DNA of 58,474 bases from Clostridia bacterium (lineage in GTDB: Bacteria > Bacillota > Clostridia > Oscillospirales > CAG-272), in NCBI GenBank assembly GCA_017520505.1, contig JAFXFN010000009.1:1-58474 (forward strand), read 5' to 3'. Under the pieces are notes generated by a model. That model worked only from the letters and a program-made list of their open reading frames with translations. It was not told the DNA's origin and ran no database searches. The position numbers and the translations under genes were made by a program. The stretch's first letter is position 1. Each line of letters opens with the position of its first letter. Below, one piece after another: positions 25,280 through 34,048 of this stretch.

Positions 25280-25304
25280 TCGGAGCGCTTTCGTTTGGCT
25301 CCGA
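25280..25304. other. Hairpin upstream of SASP
   Basis: A 7-bp stem TCGGAGC / GCTCCGA with an 11-base loop, between the surface-protein gene and the SASP gene. It may terminate the upstream transcript although no T-run follows. Confidence 0.4.
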
Positions 25305-25353
25305 GATTATTGTTACTCAAAGACTGTGAAATATTACAGGAAAATTTTTGAAT

Positions 25354-26715
25354 TTATTTTTTTGCTTTGCGTTCTTTTTTGTCGGATGCCAAACGGAAGA
25401 ATATCGGCAGAAGAATAAGCGGAATTATCGGCAAAAGAAATAATACGAATGAAAGATCCGTTTTCTTCGTTTCCGCAGACGTTATTATATACGTGCTTTT
25501 GTTTTTCGGCAGTATTATTTCACCGATTTCAGATGCTGTAAGGCTGTCGTGCGAAATGCTGCCGTTTTCATCGGAGGATATTACGTGTATTTCCTTGCTT
25601 GCATATTCTGAGTCGAGCTGGATGGATATTTCATATACGGTATTTATATCATCGCACACTATGTATGCGCTTGTTATCATATCCATATCGCTGTGGGTGT
25701 TTGAGGCTTTTATCATCTTGTCTGCGGTGATGCCCGAAACTGCCGTTACCTGAATATCCTTTTTTTCGTTTGCCGTAAAGGTCATTTGAAGAATTCCGTC
25801 AACTGACGGAACGATGCTCCATTTGATTTCTTTATATTCGGGTGCGCCCTCTTCGGCATAGAATTCGAAATATTTTTCGTAGTCTGCGCCCTTATCACCG
25901 CCGCCGTAAACTTTAGCCTTTACGGTTATGATACCCGCTGTGCGCACGGTTATTCTGTCCGATACGATGCTTGCATCTCCTCCTGTGACCTCCCATACGA
26001 TGTCGGATTTTGTTGCATTGTCGGGATAGATTTCCGCCGGAAGATGCGTTGATCTGTTGCATATCAGCGTCATTTTCGGAAGCGTTATGTCGGATATAGG
26101 CACAAATGCTTCCGTGACCTTTACCGATACGGTATTGCTTATTGCACCCTTGTAGGTGCAGTAATAATATTTTGTTCCTATACCGGGTGACACCGTTATG
26201 TTCGTTGATTTTGTTTTTTTCAGAAGCGTGCCGTTTTTATTGGGATTTGATGACTCGTACCAATAAACGTTTCCGCCGTCGTAGTCCGTTATTTCAGCGT
26301 TTAACGTGAATTCATCACCCTCTGAAATACTGCTATGCGAGGATACGGCGGTTATAATGACGGGAAAACTGTTTATCGTTCCGTCTATTATTCCGGTCGT
26401 TTTTCTTGTGTTTGAATACGAAAGCTCCGCAAAGAAGGAAAAGCCTCCGTGGTGTGTTTTTTCTTCAGCCTGTTGAAAATCAACGACGGTTATACCGACA
26501 AGCTCAACATTGCTTTCGGTAAACCCTGTAAGGTATTTGCGAAGATGCTCATAAACACCGTCTTTTGTGTTTATTTGGCTGATATTCAGCGCATAATCGC
26601 CGTCCTCGATATTCGACACCGTTTTTTCAAGCGGTGACTGTGCTGCACTTGCCGATAACGGTGTAAGGGCAAAAAGCAGGGCTGTTAAAACACAAAGGAA
26701 TTTTAAATATCTCAT
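25354..26715 (-). CDS. Secreted membrane-anchored protein with Ig-like domains
   Basis: A 453-residue protein. The signal peptide is residues ~1-24 (ends SASA). A ~90-residue globular region containing ELVGITVVDF is followed by Ig-like beta segments (~115-200 with IITAVSSHSSISEGDEFTLNA, ~205-285 BIG2-like). A C-terminal membrane helix near 425-445 is followed by RLASDKKERKAKK. It should be anchored in the membrane facing outward. Its first bases overlap the stop of the lipid-kinase gene by 4 bases, so the pair is cotranscribed. Ligand unknown. Confidence 0.78.
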   Translation of the reverse strand: MRYLKFLCVLTALLFALTPLSASAAQSPLEKTVSNIEDGDYALNISQINTKDGVYEHLRKYLTGFTESNVELVGITVVDFQQAEEKTHHGGFSFFAELSYSNTRKTTGIIDGTINSFPVIITAVSSHSSISEGDEFTLNAEITDYDGGNVYWYESSNPNKNGTLLKKTKSTNITVSPGIGTKYYYCTYKGAISNTVSVKVTEAFVPISDITLPKMTLICNRSTHLPAEIYPDNATKSDIVWEVTGGDASIVSDRITVRTAGIITVKAKVYGGGDKGADYEKYFEFYAEEGAPEYKEIKWSIVPSVDGILQMTFTANEKKDIQVTAVSGITADKMIKASNTHSDMDMITSAYIVCDDINTVYEISIQLDSEYASKEIHVISSDENGSISHDSLTASEIGEIILPKNKSTYIITSAETKKTDLSFVLFLLPIIPLILLPIFFRLASDKKERKAKK

Positions 26716-27617
26716 CGTTTTACGTATAAAGAAAATTTCCCTTTTGAATTTTTTATGTGTATATTTTCGAATGTACCTGCATACTCACCGTCAAAGGTGA
26801 TCGGCGTCGGATGTTCAAATTCCGTCGTTATTTCCGATGCGTGTACAAATATGACATCGTCAGAATTGTATTTTTTATTTATGAGATTCACGGCTATGTT
26901 GCCGAGCTTAGCAAGAGTTTTCGGCACTTTGATAAGCATAAGCTCAAATTTTCCGTCGTTGAGCACAACGTCAGACGGGCTGAAATTCATAACGCCGCCG
27001 ATAGAAAGAGAATTCGTGATCGCACCGAATATAAACTCGCCCTCATAAACCTCTCCGTCTGCGGTTACTCTTGCACGGTGGGTTTTAATTTCGGACAGTG
27101 ACTTGATGCCGTCAAGCACGTAAGCCATATATCCGAGCTTGTTTTTTGTGCTTTGAGAGGTGCTGTAGGTAACGTGTGTGAAAAGTCCGAATGAGGCTAC
27201 GTATATAAACTGTTTTTCGGTGTCTGTTTCTCCGATGTCGAGAGCTACGGTCTGTTCTGCCGAGATGATGTTAACAGCCTCTGTGATGTCCTTGGGGATC
27301 TTGAGCGTTTTTGCAAAATCGTTTGTTGTTCCTGCGGGAATATATCCGATCGGTGTGTCAGTGCCTGAAAGTATGACGCCCTGAACCGTTTCGCTGAGCG
27401 TTCCGTCGCCTCCGCAGCAAACGATGATGTCGCTTTTGTCTGCGTATTCCTTTGCAAGAGAAATGGCGTGTCCCTGTGAATGTGTGAAATGTAAGTCGGT
27501 ATTATATCCTCTTTCGGATAAAAGCGACACTACACGAAGTGCCTTTTCCTCTGTTCCGAATGTTCCGGCCCCTGATTTTGGGTTAATAATGAGAGATATA
27601 TTTTTTTTCGCTTTCAA
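26712..27617 (-). CDS. Diacylglycerol-kinase-family lipid kinase
   Basis: A 301-residue protein of the DagK/YegS family. It has the N-terminal NPKSGAG phosphate motif, the GGDGT nucleotide motif as CCGGDGTLSETVQG (~70), and IPAGTTNDFAKTL (~95). It phosphorylates diacylglycerol or a related lipid at the membrane face, recycling lipid head-group turnover products. I place the start at the TTG at 27617, because GGAG lies 9 bases upstream and the longer ATG frame to 27665 would begin inside the promoter. It is first of a two-gene operon with the surface protein. Confidence 0.88.
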   Translation of the reverse strand: MKAKKNISLIINPKSGAGTFGTEEKALRVVSLLSERGYNTDLHFTHSQGHAISLAKEYADKSDIIVCCGGDGTLSETVQGVILSGTDTPIGYIPAGTTNDFAKTLKIPKDITEAVNIISAEQTVALDIGETDTEKQFIYVASFGLFTHVTYSTSQSTKNKLGYMAYVLDGIKSLSEIKTHRARVTADGEVYEGEFIFGAITNSLSIGGVMNFSPSDVVLNDGKFELMLIKVPKTLAKLGNIAVNLINKKYNSDDVIFVHASEITTEFEHPTPITFDGEYAGTFENIHIKNSKGKFSLYVKR

Positions 27618-27653
27618 TTTAACGTTCTCCGTTATATATGAAAAATTTAATTT

Positions 27654-27682
27654 ATTATACCGCATAAATAAAATTATGTCAA
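27654..27682 (-). promoter_or_regulatory. Consensus promoter of the lipid-kinase operon
   Basis: On the minus strand: TTGACA (27682-27677), a 17-base spacer and TATAAT (27659-27654). It decides the start of the downstream gene, since an upstream in-frame ATG at 27665 falls within the spacer. Confidence 0.9.
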
Positions 27683-27868
27683 GTGTAAAGGTGTGTATCG
27701 TATGTGAAAAGATGTCTGCATATAAATATATGATATGTATTTTATAAAACAGACATGCAAAATTGTAATTTATTGCTTTATATTACAGCGAAAATGTTAA
27801 ACTGTACTGAAAAACACATCGTACAAATTAATTTAATGCGTAATTTTTAGTTTTTTTGACAAAACGTC

Positions 27869-27897
27869 TTGAAAAAAGAGAATGAATGTATTATAAT
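27869..27897 (+). promoter_or_regulatory. Promoter of the succinate-module operon
   Basis: TTGAAA (27869-27874), a 17-base spacer and TATAAT (27892-27897). A TTGACA at 27856-27861 is too far from this -10 to pair with it. The leader is about 100 bases long. Confidence 0.7.
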
Positions 27898-27939
27898 TAT
27901 AACGTATAGGTATATGATATTGATCTCGTACCGATATAC

Positions 27940-27963
27940 AAAACAGCGGTTTTGCCGTGTTTT
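27940..27963 (+). promoter_or_regulatory. Leader hairpin before the dehydrogenase gene
   Basis: AAAACA-G-CGG / CCG-TGTTTT stem with a TTTTG loop, in the 5' leader 43 bases before the start codon. There is no T-run after it, so it may be a stability or regulatory hairpin rather than a terminator. Confidence 0.45.
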
Positions 27964-28005
27964 GGTATAACAAAGTTAATTTTTTTAAAAATGAGGAATA
28001 CAGTT

Positions 28006-28950
28006 ATGAACAAGATCACAATCATCGGAAGCGGAAGCGTCGGCGCGACGATTTCCTACACATTGGCGGTTATGGGCCTTGCCTCTGAGATCGTAATGAT
28101 CGACATCAATGCAGAGAAGGCTATCGGCGAGGCGATGGATATCAGACAATGTCTGCCGTTCTGCAATCCTTGCACGGTAAATGCAGGCTCGTATGCCGAT
28201 GCGGCAAATTCGGACATTGTCATCATTACATCCGGTGTTGCAAGAAAAGCAGGTCAGTCACGTCTTGAGCTTGCACAGACCAACATCGATATTTTAAAGC
28301 AGATCATGAAGGATATAACACATGCAGCTCCCGATGCTGTATACTTGATCGTAAGTAATCCCGTTGATATTCTCACGTATGCATTCTGCAAGCGCTCAGG
28401 CGTTCCCGAAAGCCGTATCATCGGTTCGGGTACTATACTTGACACAGCACGTCTTCGTGCAAGAATGTCTGAGTTTTATTCCATTAACCAGAATAATACA
28501 CACGCTTACGTTCTCGGTGAGCACGGTGACTCTTCATTCGTTCCGTGGTCGCTTGCGAATGTTTCAAACGTGAACATTTCCGATTGCCACAAGTCCTTCA
28601 AGGGCAAAAACGGCAAATTGCTTGAGTTCGATTATGCCGATGCGGAAAGATACGTACAGAAGTCGGGCGGTGAGGTGATCGCGCGCAAGGGCGCAACGTT
28701 CTATGCTGTTTCAACAGCTGTATGCTCTATCTGTAAGTGCCTGCTCAGCGGCGTTGACACAACGATGACGATCTCCACGATGATGCACGGTGAATACGGC
28801 ATTGAAGACGTTTGCCTCAGCACGCTCAGTATCGTAGGCAACAAAGGAATCCGCAGCAACGTATATCTGCCCCTTAATGACGAGGAGATCGCAAAGCTCC
28901 GTCACAGTGCAGATACGCTCAAGGCTATTGTAAAATCAACTGTTATTTAA
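28006..28950 (+). CDS. LDH/MDH-superfamily 2-hydroxyacid dehydrogenase, probable malate dehydrogenase
   Basis: A 314-residue NAD enzyme. The Rossmann motif is IIGSGSVGA (6-14), Asp33 in MIDIN selects NAD, the substrate-binding Arg is R149 in DTARLR, and the catalytic His is H173 in GEHGDSSF. Arg86 is the mobile-loop Arg. The specificity-loop residue, Gln in lactate and Arg in malate dehydrogenases, is Arg80 (GVARKAG), which favours oxaloacetate/malate. Thr231 (KGATFYAV) is LDH-like, so specificity is not settled. The fumarase gene follows after 12 bases, which supports malate. The start at 28006 is chosen for GAGGA 8 bases upstream; an upstream in-frame ATG lacks an RBS. Confidence 0.8.
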   Translation: MNKITIIGSGSVGATISYTLAVMGLASEIVMIDINAEKAIGEAMDIRQCLPFCNPCTVNAGSYADAANSDIVIITSGVARKAGQSRLELAQTNIDILKQIMKDITHAAPDAVYLIVSNPVDILTYAFCKRSGVPESRIIGSGTILDTARLRARMSEFYSINQNNTHAYVLGEHGDSSFVPWSLANVSNVNISDCHKSFKGKNGKLLEFDYADAERYVQKSGGEVIARKGATFYAVSTAVCSICKCLLSGVDTTMTISTMMHGEYGIEDVCLSTLSIVGNKGIRSNVYLPLNDEEIAKLRHSADTLKAIVKSTVI

Positions 28951-28962
28951 TCGGAGGATAGA

Positions 28963-30339
28963 ATGGAATACCGTATCGAACACGACTCCATGGGTGAGGT
29001 CAAGGTCCCCGCAGATAAGCTGTGGGCGGCGCAGACACAGAGAAGCCACGAAAACTTTGAAATAGGCGTTGATATTGAAACAATGCCCAGAGAGATCACG
29101 TATGCATTCGGCATACTCAAAAAGGCGGCGGCACAGGCAAACTGTGAGCTTCGCCCCGAAAAAATGACAAAAGAAAAGCTTGAAGCAATAAGCGGTGCGT
29201 GCGACGAGATAATCGCAGGTAAGCTTAACGATAACTTCCCCCTCGTTGTTTGGCAGACAGGCTCGGGCACACAGTCCAATATGAATGCCAACGAGGTTAT
29301 TGCAAACAGAGGAAATCAGATAGCAGGTGCTAAAATACTTCATCCCAACGATGACGTAAATATGAGCCAGTCTTCAAATGACACATTCCCCACGGCTATG
29401 CACATTGCGGCTGTAAAGGCGCTTGAGGATAAGCTTATTCCCGCTGTTGAAACACTTATTGCAACGTTCAAAAGACTTGAAGAGGAAAACGAAGGCATCG
29501 TAAAAAGCGGCAGAACGCATCTTCAGGATGCAACGCCCATCAAGTTCAGCCAGGAGATAAGCGGCTGGAGAACGAGCCTTGAAAGAGACGTTGAGCTTAT
29601 AAAGCTTGCCGTCAAGCCTCTTTGCGAGCTTGCGCTCGGCGGTACAGCCGTAGGCACGGGACTTAACGCTCCCAAGGGATTCGGTGAGCTTGTTGCTCAA
29701 AAGGTTGCAGACCTTACGGGCAAGCCCTTCGTAACGGCAGGAAACAAATTCCACTCCCTTACCTCAAAGGACGAAATGGTATTTGCACACGGTGCTATCA
29801 AGGCGCTTGCGTGCGATATGATGAAGATAGCAAACGACGTTCGCTGGCTTGCAAGCGGTCCCCGTGACGGTCTCGGCGAAATATTCATTCCCGAAAACGA
29901 ACCCGGCTCGTCAATTATGCCCGGTAAGGTAAATCCCACACAGTGCGAGGCTGTAACTATGGTTGCAGTTCAGGTAATGGGTAACGATGTTGCAGTAGGT
30001 ATGGCGGCATCGCAGGGTAACTTTGAGCTTAACGTATTTATGCCCGTCTGCGCATATAACTTCTTGCAGTCTGCAAGACTTATGGCAGAGGCAATAGTTT
30101 CGTTTAACAAGAACTGTGCCGTAGGCATAGTTGCCAATAAAGAAAAAATGCATCACAATCTGCATAACTCGTTGATGCTTGTAACTGCTCTCAACCCGTA
30201 CATCGGTTACGAAAATGCGGCGAAGACGGCTAAAAAGGCATTCAAGGACAATATTTCACTTAAAGAAGCGTGCGTACAGCTCGGCTTCCTGACAGCTGAA
30301 AAATTCGACGAGGTCTTCCACCCCGAGCAGATGGTGTGA
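28963..30339 (+). CDS. fumC: Class II fumarate hydratase
   Basis: A 458-residue protein of the usual class II fumarase length. It has TGSGTQSNMNANEV (~98), SSNDTFPTAM (~138), GRTHLQDATP with the catalytic His (~185) and the superfamily signature GSSIMPGKVNPTQCEA (~318). It interconverts malate and fumarate in the cytoplasm without an iron-sulfur cluster. TGSGTQ/NMN blocks favour fumarase over aspartase, though the two are close. The RBS is CGGAGG. It sits between the dehydrogenase and the Hdr/fumarate-reductase genes and feeds fumarate to the latter. Confidence 0.93.
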   Translation: MEYRIEHDSMGEVKVPADKLWAAQTQRSHENFEIGVDIETMPREITYAFGILKKAAAQANCELRPEKMTKEKLEAISGACDEIIAGKLNDNFPLVVWQTGSGTQSNMNANEVIANRGNQIAGAKILHPNDDVNMSQSSNDTFPTAMHIAAVKALEDKLIPAVETLIATFKRLEEENEGIVKSGRTHLQDATPIKFSQEISGWRTSLERDVELIKLAVKPLCELALGGTAVGTGLNAPKGFGELVAQKVADLTGKPFVTAGNKFHSLTSKDEMVFAHGAIKALACDMMKIANDVRWLASGPRDGLGEIFIPENEPGSSIMPGKVNPTQCEAVTMVAVQVMGNDVAVGMAASQGNFELNVFMPVCAYNFLQSARLMAEAIVSFNKNCAVGIVANKEKMHHNLHNSLMLVTALNPYIGYENAAKTAKKAFKDNISLKEACVQLGFLTAEKFDEVFHPEQMV

Positions 30340-30363
30340 TAAAATAAAATTTCAGGATTCAGA

Positions 30364-30395
30364 TGCGGACCTCGGTTTTTCAGTAGGGGTCCGCA
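30364..30395 (+). other. Intercistronic hairpin between fumC and hdrB
   Basis: A perfect 8-bp stem TGCGGACC / GGTCCGCA (30364-30371, 30388-30395) with a 16-base loop that contains TTTTT. It lies in the only sizeable gap (92 bases) of the operon, so it may partly terminate or set a processing site that tunes expression of the two halves. Confidence 0.55.
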
Positions 30396-30431
30396 CATCC
30401 ACGCAATCCCAAGAAAGGAATGGGCATATAT

Positions 30432-31226
30432 ATGAAAAAAGTGGCATACTTTCCCGGTTGTACATTGAAAACCAAGGCGAAAGAACTTGACAGATATGCA
30501 AGAAAAAGCGCAGAAGCTCTCGGCTTTTATCTTGATGAAATTGAAAATTGGCAGTGCTGCGGCGGTGTTTTTACAACATCGCGTAACGAAATAGCAACAA
30601 AGCTTTCTTCTGTAAGAGCGCTTGCTGATGCACAAAAGAAAAATCAGACGCTTATCACGGTTTGCTCTGCCTGCCATAACGTAATAAAGCAGACGAACCA
30701 TGCGATGCAGACAGATGAAGAATTTGCACTCAAGGTAAACAATTACCTCGGTGCAGGTAATGAATATGACGGCAAAACAAAGGTGCTTCACTATCTTGAA
30801 TATCTCCGTGACGAGGTAGGATTTGAGGAAGTGGCGAAAAAGGTCGTAAAGCCGTTGACAGGAAAGAAGATAGCGGCGTATTACGGTTGTCTTTTGCTCC
30901 GTCCCAACAGCGTAATGGCAATGGACGATCCCGAAAATCCCACGATAATCGAGAATCTTATAAAGGCTCTCGGCGGTGAGGCTGTCGTTTATCCGTACAG
31001 AAACGAATGCTGCGGCGGATATATTGCACTTGAGGATGCAGACTCCGCAAAGAAGAAGAGCACGTCTGTCGTTGCAAGCGCACGGTCACACGGTGCTGAA
31101 ATAATCGTTACGGCGTGCCCGCTTTGCAAATACAATCTTGAAAAGAATAACCCCGAAGCGAAGGTCGTATACTTCACAGATCTGCTTGCAGAAGCACTTG
31201 GGGTAAAGGAGGACGGAAATGAGTAA
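30432..31226 (+). CDS. hdrB: HdrB-like subunit with two CCG domains
   Basis: A 264-residue homologue of heterodisulfide reductase subunit B. Both cysteine-rich CCG domains are complete. Domain 1 has YFPGC, QCCGG and CSAC (~5-82); domain 2 has YYGC, ECCGG and CPLC (~155-245). In archaeal HdrB they hold two noncubane [4Fe-4S] clusters that reduce the CoM-CoB disulfide. Bacteria lack those cofactors, so the acceptor here is unknown; the operon suggests fumarate reductase. I start at 30432, because the ATG at 30420 directly touches the RBS AAAGGA. It overlaps hdrC by 8 bases. Confidence 0.9.
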   Translation: MKKVAYFPGCTLKTKAKELDRYARKSAEALGFYLDEIENWQCCGGVFTTSRNEIATKLSSVRALADAQKKNQTLITVCSACHNVIKQTNHAMQTDEEFALKVNNYLGAGNEYDGKTKVLHYLEYLRDEVGFEEVAKKVVKPLTGKKIAAYYGCLLLRPNSVMAMDDPENPTIIENLIKALGGEAVVYPYRNECCGGYIALEDADSAKKKSTSVVASARSHGAEIIVTACPLCKYNLEKNNPEAKVVYFTDLLAEALGVKEDGNE

Positions 31227-31611
31227 GGAAATGGAAAACCTCAAATCTGAAATAATCCGTTCAAGCGGTGTAAACCCGAAAAAATGTATGCGTTGCGGAA
31301 AATGCACGGGTACTTGCCCTGCATTCGATGAGATGGAATACCATCCGCATCAGTTCGTATATATGGTAGAAAGCGGAGATATTGAGCCGCTTCTGAATTC
31401 AAAATCGCTTTATAAGTGTCTTACGTGCTTTGCGTGCGTTGACAGATGTCCCAGAGGTGTTGAGCCTGCAAAGCTCGTCGAAGCAGTACGTCTTTCCGTT
31501 ATCAGAAAGCAGGGCGCAAATCATCTCAAAGCAGATGATATTCCCGCACTTTTGGATGACGAAATGCCTCAGCAGGCGATCGTAAGCGCACTTCGCAAAT
31601 ACAGTAAATAA
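31219..31611 (+). CDS. hdrC: HdrC-like iron-sulfur subunit
   Basis: A 130-residue ferredoxin-type protein. It has two C-x2-C-x2-C-x3-C-P motifs, CMRCGKCTGTCP (~22) and CLTCFACVDRCP (~63), for two [4Fe-4S] clusters, within the alpha-helical HdrC fold (VYMVESGDIEPLL, then VEPAKLVEAV). It would carry electrons from HdrA to HdrB. It overlaps hdrB by 8 bases and is followed by hdrA after 14 bases. Confidence 0.92.
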   Translation: MSKEMENLKSEIIRSSGVNPKKCMRCGKCTGTCPAFDEMEYHPHQFVYMVESGDIEPLLNSKSLYKCLTCFACVDRCPRGVEPAKLVEAVRLSVIRKQGANHLKADDIPALLDDEMPQQAIVSALRKYSK

Positions 31612-31625
31612 GGAGGAAAGGACAA

Positions 31626-33620
31626 ATGCAAAGAATTGGCGTATTCGTATGTTGGTGCGGCAGTAACATCGCAGGAACAGTCGATGTTGAAAAGGTTTCA
31701 GAAGCGTTGAAAAATGAGCCGGGAGTTGTCTTTTCCACCAATTATCAGTATATGTGCTCTCAGGCAGGTCAGGACATAATCAAGGATGCTATTGCTGAGC
31801 ATAAGCTCACGGGTATCGTTGTTTGTTCCTGCTCACCGAGAATGCACGAGGCAACGTTCCGCAAGACAGCGGCGGCGGCAGGTCTTAACTCATATATGGT
31901 TGAGATCGCAAATATAAGAGAACAGTGCTCCTGGGTACATAAGGATATGCAGTCGGGTACTGAGAAGGCTATTATTCTCGGTAAAGCGGCTGTTGCAAAG
32001 GTTAACCTCAATGCACCTTTAACACCCGGCGAAAGCCCCGTGACAAAGCGTGCGCTCGTTATCGGCGGCGGTATTGCCGGTATTCAGACAGCGCTTGACA
32101 TCGCAGAGGCAGGCTTCCCTGTTGACATCGTGGAGAAAAAGCCCACCATAGGCGGTAAAATGGCACAGCTTGACAAGACGTTCCCGACGCTCGACTGTGC
32201 GGCTTGTATCCTTACACCGAAGATGGTTGACGTTGCACAGAACGACAAGATAAGAATATTCTCTTACAGTGAGGTTGAGGAAATAGGCGGCTTCGTCGGC
32301 AACTTCACGGTTAAAATAAAGAAAAAAGCAAGATATGTAAAAGAGGATGTATGTACGGGCTGCGGTATCTGTACTGAAAAATGTCCTCAGAAGAAGGTTC
32401 CCAATGAGTTCAATATGGGAATGGATAACCGCCGTGCGGTATACATTCCGTTTGCTCAGGCAGTTCCGAAGGTTGCGACCATTGACCCCAACTACTGTAC
32501 GATGCTTAAAACGGGCAAGTGCGGTGTTTGTGCAAAGGTTTGTACCGCAGGTGCTATCGATTACACCCAGAAGGATGAGATAATCGAAGAAAAGTACGGC
32601 GCTATCGTTGCGGCAACGGGCTTCAATCCCATCAGTATGGATAAGTTCGACGAATTTGCTTACAATCAGTCAAAGGACGTTATCACGTCTCTTGAATTTG
32701 AGCGTCTGACAAATGCCGCAGGTCCTACAGCAGGTAAGCTTCTCCGTCCGTCTGACGGCAAGCATCCCCACACGATCGTGTTCGTTCAGTGCGTTGGCTC
32801 AAGATGTGATGCTTGCGCTGAAAAGGGAAAGGAATACTGCTCGAAGATATGCTGTATGTACACGGCAAAGCACGCAATGCTTACACGTGACAAATATCCC
32901 GATACAGATGTATATGTATTCTATATAGATGTACGTACACCCGGTAAGGCGTTTGACGAATTTTACCGCCGTGCCGTTGAAGAATACGGTGTGCATTACA
33001 TCAAGGGTATGGTAGGTAAGGTATCCCCCGAGGGCGACAAGCTCATGGTAAGAGCGTCTGACCTTTTGGCAAACAAGCAGCTCAATATTGCGGCTGACCT
33101 TGTGGTGCTTGCGGCGGCTATTGAGCCTGACAAGTCCGCACGTCCTCTTGCAACAATGCTTACTGCAAGTATGGACACAAACGACTTCTTTACAGAAGCG
33201 CATCCCAAGCTCCGTCCCGTAGAAAGCCCGACAGCGGGTGTGTTCCTCTCAGGTACTTGTCAAGGACCTAAGGATATTCCCGAAACGGTTTCGCAGGCGA
33301 GTGCGGCAGCGGCAAAGGTCATAGGACTTCTTGCCAAGGATAAGCTTATGGGCAACCCCTGTGTTGCACAGTCGAATGAGCTTATGTGTAACGGCTGTTC
33401 CTCTTGTGAAAGAGTATGTCCTTACGGTGCTATTACATATGCCGATAAGGAATTCCGTATGCCCGACAGAACGGTTGCAATAAGACGTGTTGCAATGGTA
33501 AATGAGGCTGTTTGCCAGGGCTGCGGTGCTTGTACGGTTGCGTGTCCGTCGGGTGCTATGGACCTCAAGGGCTTTGCAACCTCACAGATCATTGCGGAGG
33601 TGGATGCAATATGCAAATAA
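31626..33620 (+). CDS. hdrA: HdrA-like flavoprotein, electron-bifurcating subunit
   Basis: A 664-residue protein of typical bacterial HdrA length. The N-terminal cluster domain (VFVCWCGSNIAG, C-S-C-S-P-R-M at ~60) is followed by the FAD-binding Rossmann fold GGGIAGIQTALDIAEAG (~145) and the conserved Cys region LDCAACILTPKM (~192). Two inserted [4Fe-4S] motifs (CTGCGICTEKCP, CGVCAKVC) and two C-terminal ones (CNGCSSCERVCP, CQGCGACTVACP) complete it. In HdrABC complexes this FAD splits electron pairs between a low-potential ferredoxin and a high-potential acceptor at HdrB. The RBS is AGGAGG. It overlaps flxD by 10 bases. Confidence 0.93.
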   Translation: MQRIGVFVCWCGSNIAGTVDVEKVSEALKNEPGVVFSTNYQYMCSQAGQDIIKDAIAEHKLTGIVVCSCSPRMHEATFRKTAAAAGLNSYMVEIANIREQCSWVHKDMQSGTEKAIILGKAAVAKVNLNAPLTPGESPVTKRALVIGGGIAGIQTALDIAEAGFPVDIVEKKPTIGGKMAQLDKTFPTLDCAACILTPKMVDVAQNDKIRIFSYSEVEEIGGFVGNFTVKIKKKARYVKEDVCTGCGICTEKCPQKKVPNEFNMGMDNRRAVYIPFAQAVPKVATIDPNYCTMLKTGKCGVCAKVCTAGAIDYTQKDEIIEEKYGAIVAATGFNPISMDKFDEFAYNQSKDVITSLEFERLTNAAGPTAGKLLRPSDGKHPHTIVFVQCVGSRCDACAEKGKEYCSKICCMYTAKHAMLTRDKYPDTDVYVFYIDVRTPGKAFDEFYRRAVEEYGVHYIKGMVGKVSPEGDKLMVRASDLLANKQLNIAADLVVLAAAIEPDKSARPLATMLTASMDTNDFFTEAHPKLRPVESPTAGVFLSGTCQGPKDIPETVSQASAAAAKVIGLLAKDKLMGNPCVAQSNELMCNGCSSCERVCPYGAITYADKEFRMPDRTVAIRRVAMVNEAVCQGCGACTVACPSGAMDLKGFATSQIIAEVDAICK

Positions 33621-34048
33621 ACAACGAATTCAAACCGAAGATCGTGGCTTTCTGCTGTAACTGGTGCTCCTATGCGGGCGCAGACTTAGCAGGAAACAAC
33701 AGACTTGCGTACCCTGAATGTGTAAATATCATCAGAGTACCCTGTTCCTGCCGTGTAAATCCGATATTCATTCTCCGTGCCTTCCAGAGAGGTGCTGACG
33801 GTGTTATAATCTGCGGATGCCACCCCGGCGACTGCCACTATACGTCAGGTAACTACTATACAAGAAGAAGAATGGCTTTGCTGTTTTCTATGCTCAATTA
33901 CCTCGGTATTGAAAAAGAGCGTATCCGTCTTGAATGGGTATCCGCTGCCGAGGGCGCAAAGTTTGCCGCAACGATGAATGAATTTACCGAAGCGGTAACA
34001 GCGCTTGGCGAAAACAAGAGATTGGAGGATTTACGATGCAAAAAATAA
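33611..34048 (+). CDS. flxD: MvhD/FlxD-type iron-sulfur electron-transfer subunit
   Basis: A 145-residue homologue of MvhD, the [2Fe-2S] protein that passes electrons into HdrA. It has CCNWCSYAGAD (~13), VPCSCRV (~43) and GCHPGDCHYTSGN (~68) with the expected cysteines. The start at 33611, inside the end of hdrA, follows GGAGG; a longer frame from 33512 only reads out-of-frame hdrA sequence. It overlaps the next gene by 13 bases. In FlxABCD-HdrABC systems this subunit links the NADH-oxidising part to HdrA. Confidence 0.9.
   Translation: MQINNEFKPKIVAFCCNWCSYAGADLAGNNRLAYPECVNIIRVPCSCRVNPIFILRAFQRGADGVIICGCHPGDCHYTSGNYYTRRRMALLFSMLNYLGIEKERIRLEWVSAAEGAKFAATMNEFTEAVTALGENKRLEDLRCKK

Noticed and set aside
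25209..25353. A sigma-G promoter for the SASP gene
   Set aside because: A GAATA-like box is present on the minus strand, but no matching -10 at the right distance was found.
27748..27951. A Rex (NADH-responsive) operator before the succinate operon
   Set aside because: It would make sense biologically, but no convincing TTGTTAA-type inverted repeat was found in the leader or promoter.
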